Positions 12,378-22,365 of a DNA stretch of 64,000 bases are shown here, one piece after another. The notes beneath the pieces are model-generated. The model ran no database searches. It saw nothing but the letters and a program-made list of their open reading frames with translations, and had not been told where the DNA came from. How positions within the stretch are numbered: the first letter of the stretch is position 1; every line of letters begins with the position of its first letter. Both the position numbers and the translations under genes were made by a program. Origin of the DNA: Melieria omissa (Eukaryota; Arthropoda; Insecta; Diptera; Ulidiidae); contig OZ020268.1 in assembly GCA_963971225.1 (NCBI GenBank), positions 11,387,032 through 11,451,031 on the forward strand, in the 5' to 3' direction.

Positions 12378-12765
12378 TGAAACGATAAAGCACTCTGTGC
12401 TGAATGCTTTTCCAGGCATACTTTTAGGCATGCACTTTGAAGTACGGAATTTGCTATAATTCGCTTGGTATAGTCCGATATCGCAAGGATGGTTCGCGAA
12501 GGAGTGGGCTGTGCGAGAATGGTCGAGCGTTTTCCAATTGGAAGTTGCAAGAAACTTCGGCGCGATTAGAAAACTGGTATAAAAGCAGCAGTGTGCCGCG
12601 CAAAGCAAAGGGGAAACATGCAATAGTAGTGTAAAGTAGAACAAGTGTAAATGTGTAAATAAAGTGATTGTTAGTTTTTGACTGCGTTTGCGCTGAATAA
12701 TTGAAGTTGTTTTATTTTCAAACACAATCCAAACGAACCTTTGAAAACTTGGAATTTTCGTAACA
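12378..12765 (+). mobile_element. Solo LTR (about 388 bp) of a Ty3/Gypsy-like element
   Basis: It begins TGAAACG and ends CGTAACA, flanked on both sides by the 4-bp repeat ATAT (12374-12377 and 12766-12769). Inside lie a TATA box (TATAAAAG, 12578-12585) and a downstream AATAAA (12658-12663), in the correct order for an LTR on the plus strand. No internal coding region is next to it, so it is a recombined solo LTR. Fragments of the same repeat lie at 38076-38242, 41690-41760 and 46720-47081 on the opposite strand. ATAT target duplications are characteristic of the 17.6/297 group of Gypsy elements; assignment to that group is an inference. Confidence 0.8.
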
Positions 12766-14013
12766 ATATGTATGAAAATTGTAAAGAAGTATTTCTAAAT
12801 AATTCGATTTATCTCGCACGACATTTGTTGTTTTTTTATAATGAAAAACGCGAGATGGCGAAATTATGGCGATGCAAATTCACGAAGAAAACCAACTAAA
12901 GGAAGAGGAAGAGCTACAGATTAATGCAATCGAGGCCCACAAATAAGCAATGTTGCTGTTAAGTTTCAGTGAACAAATAGCCTGCGCTTGAACCAGATTG
13001 AAGTTAAATGGGCGGTGCCATGCCCCTTATTCAATGCCCTCTGCCGAAAGAGAAAATGGTAGCTTTGTACTAAGTTTCATTGCTGAGCGACTTATAGTTC
13101 AGAACAATATTTCGGTCACAAAACATGTGCCACGCCCCTTGTCCAACGCCCATCAAATCTTATCAGTAGAATGACTCATTTATGGGACGACGGGGTAGTA
13201 CTAAATTTCAGTGCTAAATTTCAGTGTTGTATAACTCACAATTTCGAAGATATTCCATTTTTGAATTTTTGCTTTGACTTTGAGGTTGAATATTTTAAAA
13301 TAAATGATGAGCAGGTCTCTAAAAATTACTATTGTCGTAAGCTTTATATAATCTAGGTCTGACAAGACCAACATTTTGTTGATTACTCTCACCTCTGAGC
13401 AGTACCGTTATGATGAAAATTAAGTAAAGAAAGCGAGGGAATAAAAAGTGAGTTCAAAATTTAAAAGTGATTAAAAAAAAAAACAGTTAAATATCACTTT
13501 TGAAATTTTTTGATATGTTATTTTGGCAAATGTGTAGATTATGCTGTACAATTTTTAGCTACGCATATTTGCGCGAATGGAAGTTATTGGCATTTTTCGG
13601 TGAAGACTTGAGTGCAAATTTGCGATATTTTCACAGTGTGGTTGAATGCCAATAGCAATCGGTCAAATAATGCTCTGCTGGTGATGGAAAAATTTGTTGA
13701 AGATAGCTTTGGAAAATCAATTACGATTACCATTATATTCGAAATAGAGGGGTTAATGGAGTTTCGACAGTACACTTTGATTTTTTTTCGTACAGAACCA
13801 AAAGTTGACAACCTTACTACTTCAATTGTATGGGAGGCGCCCTCTGGAGGTGAATTTTTGAACTTTAATTACTTTTGTATTTTTGGCATTCAGAAATGTT
13901 GACGATTGTTGAATAAATCATTCAAATCGGTTAAGTACTTTGCCAGATACGATGTTTCTTCGCTTACTTTACTACATTTACAAGTGTGGAACCAGTTCCA
14001 TTGAAAATTACTA
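12766..14013. other. Non-coding stretch with a diverged dispersed-repeat remnant
   Basis: 13005-13165 contains two blocks of GGGCGGTGCCATGCCCC and GTGCCACGCCCCTTGTCC type about 120 bp apart. Text of this kind is common in fly dispersed repeats. The rest is AT-rich and unassigned. Confidence 0.45.
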
Positions 14014-14300
14014 GTTTTGTATGGCAGCCACCTTAAGAGTTGGATGTAGCGGTTAGCTGTGTATAGAAAAAATCTTCGAAAGGGAAAATAAATTGGGGTC
14101 ACTCTTACATATGGTACGTCTGGGACCAACCTGAGAGCAGCCGGAGCCCACTTATTAAAAACGATGGTTTTGTATGGGAGCCTCATTAAGGGTTGGAAAT
14201 AGGTGATAGGAATGTTCGAAAAAAAGATTCAAGAGGAAAAATTAGTGGGGTCAGTCTAAGATTTTAACCCTCTAAGAGCAATTTCTGAGCAGCCGTGAGC
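14014..14300. repeat. About 153-bp tandem duplication
   Basis: TTTTGTATGG-AGCC followed by TTAAG-GTTGG starts units near 14014 and 14168. Both contain TTCGAAA and GGAAAA blocks followed by a GGGGTCA-TCT block. They are diverged but in register. Confidence 0.6.
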
Positions 14301-14683
14301 ACTTTATCGCGATTTTATTTTCAATCACTTTTGGAAAAAGCGCATTTTATCATTTATCACATTTAGAAAAAATCGTTAACCCTTAAATGCATGGGGCAAT
14401 AATTTCCGAATCAATCCAGAGCAAGCACAAACATGATTTAAATTGATTCAACAGATTTACGAAGGATTTAAGAACTGTACCATATATGGTAAGCAATGCA
14501 TTTAAGGGTTAAAGCACTTAAGGCACTAAAGAGTTAAATCTCATCAAGGTTATGCCTTATAGAGGATGGGTCGGTACAGACTAAGCTATGCATTGAGATG
14601 ATTCCATAAGTAAGTTTGAGCACAAAGTTTTAAATTTTCTAAAAAAACAAAAATTAAAGTCGCATTCACAACATGAATGAAGT

Positions 14684-14775
14684 CAGAGGCGCACACAGTA
14701 TTTCATTTTGGGGGAGGGAGTTTGCATACAACTTTTGACCTAAATACCCATATTTTCTTCCAGCAATTTTTGTTT
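14684..14775 (+). mobile_element. hAT-like MITE end, diverged
   Basis: TCAGAGGCGCACACAGTATT is followed by TCATTTTGGGGGAGGGAG and GCATACAAC. The same series recurs at 40430-40500, and the first part also at 25822. The start resembles the CAGTGGCGCAC terminus seen at the other two sites. I do not find a matching opposite end here, so this is a single-ended fragment. Confidence 0.45.
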
Positions 14776-15746
14776 TTGGATAGGTTTGAGTCCCCGTCAA
14801 GGAATGAAGTATAAATAAAGTAACTAAATTGACTAAAATTGAACTAAAACGACCAAATAATTTATGCACACGAAAATGAATTGTTTCACACTTCACATTG
14901 AATTCAATCGAATTCAATAAAATCGAACCAAATTTTACACAACGCAATTACCAAAATAATTAAATTTATATTGGAAAATCGGCAATCAAACTGCTGACTT
15001 GTTAATGAGCCAAAACAATGCAAAAGGATGTGCAACTGAGTGAAACAGTCATTAAATTGGCTGCATGACTGATGACAGCTAATGCAATTTATTTGTAATT
15101 ATTTCAATGTTTGTGCATAATGCAAAAACATTAAAATCAATTTATGCAGCCACTAAATGAGCAACGAAAAACGCCAAAACTAAATTGTGATATAATTTCC
15201 ATGGCATCGAGTGCACTTGCACTTGGCAACTGTTGGTTGGCTGTTTCGAGTGCTGGCCCCAGCACTTTCAGTTCACAGCGAAATATGTTTGTAAGTTCAA
15301 TAGTGTGACAGTAAGTGTAAGTAAGTAGTAAGTACATTGTTGTTGTTGCTGTTGTTTTTAATGTTGCTGTCGCTACTATTATTGGGGACAGCTGGGTCAA
15401 GTGGCTGAGCAGCTGCTGAGTGAACATCACTTGAAATGCTTAAATGTTGGCGGTGAACACAGCGAGGCGGGAAAATTCAGGTAATTTTTATCTACTTACT
15501 TCCAGGAAAGCAGATAATGACTGAAAAGGAAGAAGAGAAGAGGGACAAGGATGAATGTAGGTAGCGAAAGCGGTAAACAACAATGTTAATAAAGTCATGA
15601 AACACAAGCGAAATGATAAAATGGAAATGTAGGTTACAGGTAGTGTTGGACAGAATCAGCGCAAGAAGTGGTATAGATTCAATTTTTTTAAGAATCGAAA
15701 ATGAGTAGTAAAGTTTTAAGAGAATATAGAAGTAGATGGGTATCTC
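14776..15746. other. Unassigned non-coding stretch
   Basis: AT-rich sequence with a CAGCTGCTGAG/AGCAGCTG cluster near 15385-15425 and alternating GTAAG repeats near 15310-15335. No gene or mobile element is recognised. Confidence 0.5.
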
Positions 15747-15817
15747 ACCAGTCCTAGCTGGGATTCGAACCTAGGGCCTCGGTATAAGAAGCCAGCACTG
15801 TACCATCGAGGTCGGTT
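15747..15817 (-). mobile_element. tRNA-Glu-like SINE head, copy 1
   Basis: On the minus strand this contains GATGGTACAGTGCTGGCTTC, then CGAGGCCCTAGGTTCGAATC and CCAGCTAGGACTGG. This is the D-arm, anticodon and T-arm region of a tRNA-Glu-like gene. The B box GGTTCGAATCC is intact. The acceptor strands do not pair well and the sequence runs on into AT-rich DNA, so it is a SINE head and not a functional tRNA. The related head at 32995-33076 continues with the same ACTGGT-A-ATA and TCTACTTCT text. Confidence 0.65.
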
Positions 15818-15904
15818 AAAAGACAATCACAATCAAATCTAACAACCCCTGGGTTTGAAAGTTAAGTATTAAAGATTCGGTTTACCATTTTTCTTCTGCA
15901 AGTA

Positions 15905-16808
15905 CAGGGTTTTCCAACAAGAGGTGTTATTTTGGTATTCAAAGAAAAATTCAATTTTTTGAGATAAATGATCGGATGTTTATTTCATAATAAAGAGGAA
16001 GGTATGCCGTTAATAATGAAAAACAACATCAGCCAAATGGCCACCACGACCACGCACAGGACCATATCCTTTTCATGAAATTTTCCATAACCAAATCGCA
16101 AAGTGGCTGCCCTATGTCCTCGATAGCCTCACGAATTCTATCTTTGAGGTCTTGAATCGACGCTGGGCTGTTGGCGTACACCTTATCTTTCACGTGGCCC
16201 CAAAGGAAGAAGTCGCAAGGTGTTAAATCACAAGAGCTTGGTGCCCAATTGTGATTACCTCTTCCAGAGATAACACGGTCCGGAAACTTTTCCCGTAAAA
16301 GAGCAATGGTTTCGTTGTTTGTGTGGCACGTAGCGCAGTCTTTTTGAAAGTAAACGTTGTCCAGATCAATACCATCCAACTCCGACCATAAAAAATCATG
16401 AATCATCTCTCGAGGACGAGGAATCGACAAACCTGGGTTTTCTTCAACACTTTGGGCTACAGCAGCAATATTCTCAGTTGTTCTCAAGCGACCTGCACGG
16501 GTTTTATTCTTCACATCACTAACTTGTCCCAACAGCTCGAATTTTTCCACCAATTTCTGTATTGCGGTCCGACAAGGTGCTTCACGACGACCCAAAAATG
16601 CTTTAGTTTTGCGAACTGTGACTGCAAGATTTTCACCATTTTTGTAGTGAATTTTAATAATTTCAATGCGTTGTTGAAGCGTGTATCGTTCCATTTGTAG
16701 TAATGGCGTAGTTTCTACTTGTCAAATGTCAAAGAATAAAAGCTTGAAAAGTGACAGCTATCGAAATACCGGGTGATTCAAAATATCACCTCTTGCTGGA
16801 AAACCCTA
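15905..16808 (-). mobile_element. Internally deleted mariner of DD41D type (904 bp)
   Basis: Both ends carry inverted repeats matching at about 27 of the first 30 bases: CAGGGTTTTCCAACAAGAGG on the left, and the reverse complement TAGGGTTTTCCAGCAAGAGG on the right. The dinucleotide TA flanks both ends (15903-15904 and 16809-16810). A typical mariner is about 1.3 kb, so roughly 0.4 kb is missing from the middle. The transposase remnant on the minus strand has 41 residues between the second and third catalytic aspartates, the spacing reported for the rosa lineage. Confidence 0.88.
16010..16694 (-). pseudogene. Mariner transposase, internally deleted and frameshifted
   Basis: Starts at the ATG at 16694 (MERYTLQQRIEI). 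The N-terminal helix-turn-helix region is intact to about residue 95 (ENPGLSIPRPRE). The sequence then jumps to the catalytic core at FLWSELDGIDLDNVYFQKD, so the first catalytic Asp and the surrounding domain are lost. The second Asp (FQKD) and third Asp (LTPCDFFLWG) are separated by 41 residues. A Gly usual after the second Asp is Cys here. Near the C terminus, after KRIWSC, the frame slips: the expected GRGGHL-type end reads on in another frame to a stop at 16010-16012, while the original frame stops at 16029. The protein cannot be catalytically active, but could in principle still bind its inverted repeats. Confidence 0.85.
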
Positions 16809-16810
16809 TA

Positions 16811-17337
16811 TAAAGAAGAAACGTCAATGGATCCTAGTAGAAGCCAACGGATTATTTTTGTAGTTGAAAAGCGTCTCATATACTTTTACGACCTTGTTAT
16901 AGGCAGAAATGAAGTCAGCCTTGAAAAAAGCAAGGGATTCTTAGAGCCAAAAGACTCAAAAGGCCAAAAGACTGATTAAAAAATTGTTGTTTTCCTTTTT
17001 ACTCCTTTTGGGGAGCATAGGGCCTCCACAGTTGTATTTGTCTGCCAGAGTGATTAGTCTGCTGCTGGTAGTTCTAAGTGATGCGGCTGACATCTATTGC
17101 CGCTTAGGAATGACGCCTTCGATGATGTCAGCTACCGCTCATAGCGCCATCTGTTGTGAAAGAGTGGTCACAGCAGCATGGTTGGGAACTTCGCTAAGAT
17201 CGGTTTGGTGCGCTGATTGCACGTAATATTGCGTGGGAGTGAGTGGAAAAAGATCATCTGAGGGTGGGAATTTTGAAACTGGGGTATGTTGCCGGGTCAG
17301 GGAATATTTAGAGAACAGGAAAAGTTGGAAGAGTTGA
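16811..17337. other. Unassigned non-coding stretch
   Basis: No gene recognised. A short plus-strand frame at 16984-17226 has a hydrophobic start but no family signature. Confidence 0.5.
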
Positions 17338-17430
17338 ATCTCAATTCAACTTATTTATTTATTTTATTTTATTATTCAAATTTAAAATAAATACATAAAT
17401 TAAATAAATAAATAAAAAATAAATAAATGC
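17338..17430. repeat. (TTTA)n/(TAAA)n inverted simple repeat
   Basis: A TTATTTATTTAT run is followed about 30 bp later by AAATAAATAAATAAA, so the two simple-repeat blocks are mutually complementary and could form a hairpin. Confidence 0.8.
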
Positions 17431-17632
17431 TTGTACCTGTGTTTGTCTATATACCTTTCTATAGATCATTGCAGCAGCTTAAGAATATGTCAGGCAAAAT
17501 GTTTAAACCTCAGCAATTAGGTTCTTTGTTCAAGTGTATAAGTTTTAAAAATTTGACGAGTAGGAAAACTAAACGTCCTTCTTGAGAAGGCTCAGTACTC
17601 AGTACTCAAACCATATCATTAATTTTTTTGGA

Positions 17633-17965
17633 GGTTAGGTTAGGTTAAAGAGGCCCTATTGGGCCCATTGTGATTCCCTTCATTTTGATTCACCGGTACC
17701 TTTTCCTATCTGTTCGGTTCCATGTAGATCCAGACCGGATCTTTTGGGAGCAATTTGGTCTTCGCGAGGAAGTTGTGTAGATCAGTGATCTGTGCATCCG
17801 CTATCTTCACAAGTTCATCGAAGAACCTTGCCCCAAGAGTTGGGAGCCGTCGTTTCTGTAGTGATGGAAAAATGTATTGGAAGTGTCCACGGAAACAGAC
17901 GAGAAAACTTCACTGACCATTGTATTCCAAATATTACCTACCTCCCTGACCCCCGGGATCGCCAC
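17633..17965 (-). mobile_element. TTAGGTTA-tailed dispersed repeat, probably a non-LTR 3' end
   Basis: GGAGGTTAGGTTAGGTTAAAG opens the block, followed by GGCCC-ATTGGGCCCATTGTGA. This is the reverse complement of a CCTAACC-tailed 3' end preceded by a TCACAATGG motif. The same arrangement appears at 32750-32830 and 48825-48950, and a CCTAACCTAA tail follows the retrotransposon fragment at 43694. I infer a family of 5'-truncated non-LTR retrotransposons. No reverse-transcriptase motif is visible here. Confidence 0.5.
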
Positions 17966-19379
17966 TACTTGAAGAACTGGCCAGCCTCACCGTTGTATGA
18001 TGCTGTGACTTTCAGTGGAAAGCTCTCTTCAAGTTTTTTAGAGACTTTGGATATTTTTTAGCTGGCCTGTCGATTTTCTAAAGCAAAGTATATACAACAG
18101 TTCGAGTAAGAATTTTAGTCCTTAGTGCTTGTTGTGATAAACAACCGAAAACACGCACAACAGTGATGCCTGAAAACCGGTTTTAAGTTGAGCTGAATTC
18201 CTCTAAGGCTTTTCTATGGCCAATTGAGTATAAATCATTAAAGATGTATGCCATGTCAGACGTCTCTCCTATGTAAAAGCAATGTTCGAATGAATCGTTG
18301 TTCTACATCACTGGTGAAGTGATTGCTGTAAATTCCAAAAAGCACAATGCAAACTGTAGACAAGGAATGAAGCTAAGGAAAAAATACTGCCATACAAATG
18401 TGCACACATACATACACAGAGATAACATGCCGAGAATATGCTGAAACGTGTTAAGTGCTGCTTGTGCGGGCTTCAGCTGACAGCTGCAGACGCCAGCATA
18501 TCAACGCCAGTGCAGTTGTTGCCATGTTTGCGGTGTATTTAGGCGAAATCGGTTGCAACTCACTTGGATCAGGTGTGTTGCATACTTCAAGGCGCAGTGC
18601 ATACTTAACTGGAAATGCAGTCAACAAATTTTGTGTTGAGTCTGATGTATGAGATATTTTTTTTTGCATATTAAAAGCGTTTTTGTGGTGCAAATATTTT
18701 GTGCATAGTTTTTGTTGCAGTTATGTAAGAAAAAAATAATACAAATATAACAAAAATAAAAAAAAATTTTTTTAATGTTTTTGTTTGATGAGTCTTGGAG
18801 AGTCTTTTCACAAAACTGCACATTAAGTAAGTCTTTGCTACTCAGTCTGAGTTCCTAATCAACATAAAACTAAATCTATACCAATTTATATATTCAGGAC
18901 TTGAGAAAGATAACTAAACTCTGAAAATATTTCACTATAAATGCAGAAAATTGTAAAAAGTGTCGGCTGGAATTATAAAAAGTTTATTGAACTAAATAAA
19001 ACAAGAAAAAATTCAAAATTTTATTTGTATTAAGTTATTTTTATTCTCAGTCGCTGATTGCTAAGTAAATTATTGTGTTTCATTCTTTTTAAAAGGTAAT
19101 AAGACTGAATTTGGCATTTTTGAGTAATCTTTCATACCCACAAATTGTTTGTGCGTTTTGTTTCAATTTCAACATTTTTCTGCGAAACGCAGCAATTTTT
19201 TTATTTGTATGTGAGACTGTGTATTCTTTATGATACTTTATGCCTTTGCGAAAACGTGCCACGTGTCTCACTCAAACTGATCATAATTTTGGCTGACATG
19301 ACTTTTGAATTTGGATTGAATGCGTTGGTTGCCAAACGATATTATTTGCGACATTTCTTCTTTTAAATTTGAAAACATT
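17966..19379. other. Unassigned non-coding stretch
   Basis: No recognised gene. The part at 18450-18620 is more GC-balanced and is open in several frames on both strands without motifs. 18655-18780 is T- and A-rich. Confidence 0.5.
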
Positions 19380-21115
19380 TCTTTTTCTACAAAATTAGAA
19401 ATATTAAACATTTTCTTCGTATTATTTCATTTATCTAGGACACAAAATTTAATGTTTCAAACATCTTGAAGCATTTTGAATTTTTTAATTTTTTAACATA
19501 AAAACAAAATTAAAATCTAAAGCATTTTGAATTTTGTAATTAACATCAAACAATTTTTATAATTTCTGGTACTTCCTTAGTTTTATGGTTTACGTATTAA
19601 AATTTGTAAAAATATCTATTCAAAATTAAAAATATTAATGGTTTAGCTTATATTGGACACAAACTCAAAATTTTATATTTCAACCTCATTAAAACACTTT
19701 GAATTTTTTTTAGTTTTTTGTACATCAAAGCAAAATAAAGCAATTTAGTATTAAAGAATTTTTAATTGTTAAATTTTTTTAATAACCAAACCTTTTTTCC
19801 ACTTTGTCGTACTTCCTTATTTTTATGGTTTACGTTTTAAAATTTGTAAAATTACACTGCACAACACAAAAAAAAAATAACAAGGTTCTGACAACGGGTT
19901 CTGGTAGAGGGGCCCAAACAAAAATATACGTGTATCGGCGTTTTGAAAGTTTATTTCTGAATTTATTTTTAGGGGGGTCAAATTTCCCAATTTTCCAAAT
20001 AAACACTTAAAAACATTTTCAGTTTTGGCTTAATTCAGGCGTTCATGTTAATATCTGAGCTTTGATGTATTCAGTAGAAGTATAGTAGAATTTTATGGCG
20101 AATATTTTCGTGGTACATATTATTCTTAAAAAGTCCTGCTTTACAGGACATTTTTGCCATTTTAGAAAAGAAGGGTCAAATTGACCCATACAAATAGGAG
20201 TTACAGGGTTAAAATGCTCCATAAAAATGTTCTTCGTAGTATTTTACATCAAATTGCTGAACATATCACATACCTAAAATGTGAGGTTACATGGTTTTCG
20301 TATGCCGAATCACCATAAGAATGAGAAAAAAGGGGAAAACTTTGACCCCCCCAAAAAAAAATTCAGACGTAAACTTTCAAAACGCCGATACACGTATATT
20401 TTTTTTTGCCCCCTCTACCAGAATCCGTTGTCAGAACCTTGTTATTTAAAAAAAAATTTGATTTTGTTGTGCAGTGTTATCTATTTAAACGTATAAAGAT
20501 TAACAACGTTTTAAATTTTTTTAAATTTGTAAAAATATTTATTCAAAAATTAAAAAATTAACGGCTTTCCTTATCTTGGACACAAACTCAAAATCGAATA
20601 ATTCAACCCCATCAAAGTACTTTGAATTTTTAAGTTTTTTGAATATCAAAACAAAATAAAAATTTTATATATTTTACCTTTAGTATTAAAGCATTTTCAA
20701 TTGTTTAATTTTTAATCATCAAAACCATTTTTTCACTTTTTGGTTCTTCCTTATTTTTAGAGTTTGCATATTAAAATTTTTAAAATTATTCAAAAGTAAA
20801 AATATTAACAATTTTCTTCATTTTGGAGAAAAGCTCAAAATCTAACATTTAAACCTTATTAAATTAAACTGTTAAATTGTTTAGTTTTCTTTTACATCAA
20901 AACAAAATTTAAATTTAATTTGTCGACCCTTTTTAATTGTTTGTTTAACATTTATGGTTATGGTTCCTGTATTAAAATTTCTTAAATCATCTATTTAAAA
21001 GTAAAAAACTTAACACCTTGGACACAAAATAAAAATTTAATACTCAAACCCTATTAAAATCCCTTAAATTGTTTAATTTTTTGAACATTTGATAATTTTC
21101 AGCACATTGCAACCT
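19380..21115. repeat. AT-rich degenerate tandem array (units about 200-300 bp), interrupted by a MITE
   Basis: The phrase GGACACAAA-TCAAAA recurs near 19438, 19654, 20578, 20824 (diverged) and 21020. CTTCCTTATTTTTATGGTTT-type text recurs near 19569, 19811 and 20747. Each unit also contains CATTTTGAATTTTTTA and ACATCAAA-CAAAA blocks. When the 622-bp MITE at 19855 is set aside, the units are roughly 200-300 bp. The array is AT-only in character and has no coding content. Confidence 0.65.
19855..20476 (+). mobile_element. Complete long-TIR MITE (622 bp), TTA target duplication
   Basis: It begins CACTGCACAAC and ends GTTGTGCAGTG, with TTA on both sides (19852-19854 and 20477-20479). The terminal inverted repeats are long, about 135-140 bp, and include ACAAGGTTCTGACAACGG and ATATACGTGTATCGGCGTTT in both arms. 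The centre holds an imperfect hairpin, GTCCTG/CAGGAC, and a near-palindrome GGGTCAAATTGACCC. There is no open reading frame, so it is non-autonomous. The 3-bp TWA target and CACTG end fit PIF/Harbinger or Chapaev-type families. A truncated relative lies at 1499-2060. Confidence 0.85.
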
Positions 21116-22287
21116 ACAAAATATGAAATTAAAGCACAACTTTAAGTAAAAGTGAATTTTCCTCAAACATATACATATGACCATAAATTTTTGCCCAATT
21201 TTTGTTTGATTTAAATTGTTTCCTACTGATTGCCTCGTTGTGATTGCAGCTTCGCATTCTCCACACCAACTATGGCATTCGACAGCATGAAATTGTGACC
21301 AATTAGCTGGTCACCGTTGCTCGGGCAACGTTGCTCCAATTGTGTGTTATTTAATTAAATCGACAGCTGCCCTGGGAGCGACACATTGGCCTTTTGCCTT
21401 TTTCACTGCCAGTGGACACATTTTGTGCTATTAATGGATTTTTGGATATTTGCAAAACTTTTACGATTTGTTGTTGTTGGGCAAATGTGTAGTTATAAAT
21501 TGTTTGGCAAATATTTATAAATACTGAACTTTTATTGTGTACGAATATAAATTTAAAATAATTCTAGCAAAAAAAGAAGAAAGAAAAAACAACAAAAAAC
21601 AAATGAGACATCAATGAATTTGTGCTGCTGGGGAAATATTGAAATACTATCAGAAAAAATGCCGTGTGCTGCAATATTCAAAATATAGAATATGCATGAA
21701 TGATAAAAATACAAATCCTCTTAATACAAAATCCGGCCACAAAGTGTGCTCAGCACTTTAATTGTTTTTTTTGCGCTCGGCTGATGTTAGACAAGTGGAA
21801 ATTTTGGCCAAAGTCAACAAGCCTCAAAAGTTGCACTTGGTCGATGATGATTATTGGCAGCAGCCAAAGTTGCAATGAACAAATATGAACAGATATTATA
21901 ATAAGTTATATGTATATATGATATTTATTATGTACATACATATGTACTCGCAAGTATTGAGCTGTGTGGTATTAGGATTCGGATTTGTGCGGCGCGTGCA
22001 AAATTCAATGAAAACTTTGCAATTGTGGCAGCATTTGGCAACATTTGGCACGAAGCAATTCAGCAGTAATGCAAATATCTTTGTACAAGTATTGCCGGAG
22101 CTAAATTAACATCCTTCTGGGAGTCCATGTACTCTAAAAAAAAAAATAATATATTTTTGCGTGTTTGCATGTGGTCTTGATTACAAAATTTTATTTCACT
22201 TTCTGTGAAACTTTTTCATACAGTTGGGCTGTATTGCATCTCGGCTATGCTTCCCTTTGGGCATAGTTAGTAAGTACAATGTACATC
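21116..22287. other. Non-coding stretch with a possible conserved element
   Basis: 21230-21440 is less AT-rich and contains TTAATTAAAT next to CGACAGCTGCC, the sort of homeodomain and E-box sites seen in fly regulatory DNA. This is only an inference. 21925-21950 holds TACATACATATGTAC. No gene is recognised. Confidence 0.4.
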
Positions 22288-22316
22288 ATCAGCATCATCT
22301 TCATTATCATCATCAT

Positions 22317-22359
<43 letters not shown>

Positions 22360-22365
22360 GTCATA
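22288..22365. repeat. CAT/ATC trinucleotide microsatellite
   Basis: An imperfect then perfect run of CAT/ATC triplets. It produces a poly-His translation in one frame that begins with no plausible gene context. Confidence 0.95.
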
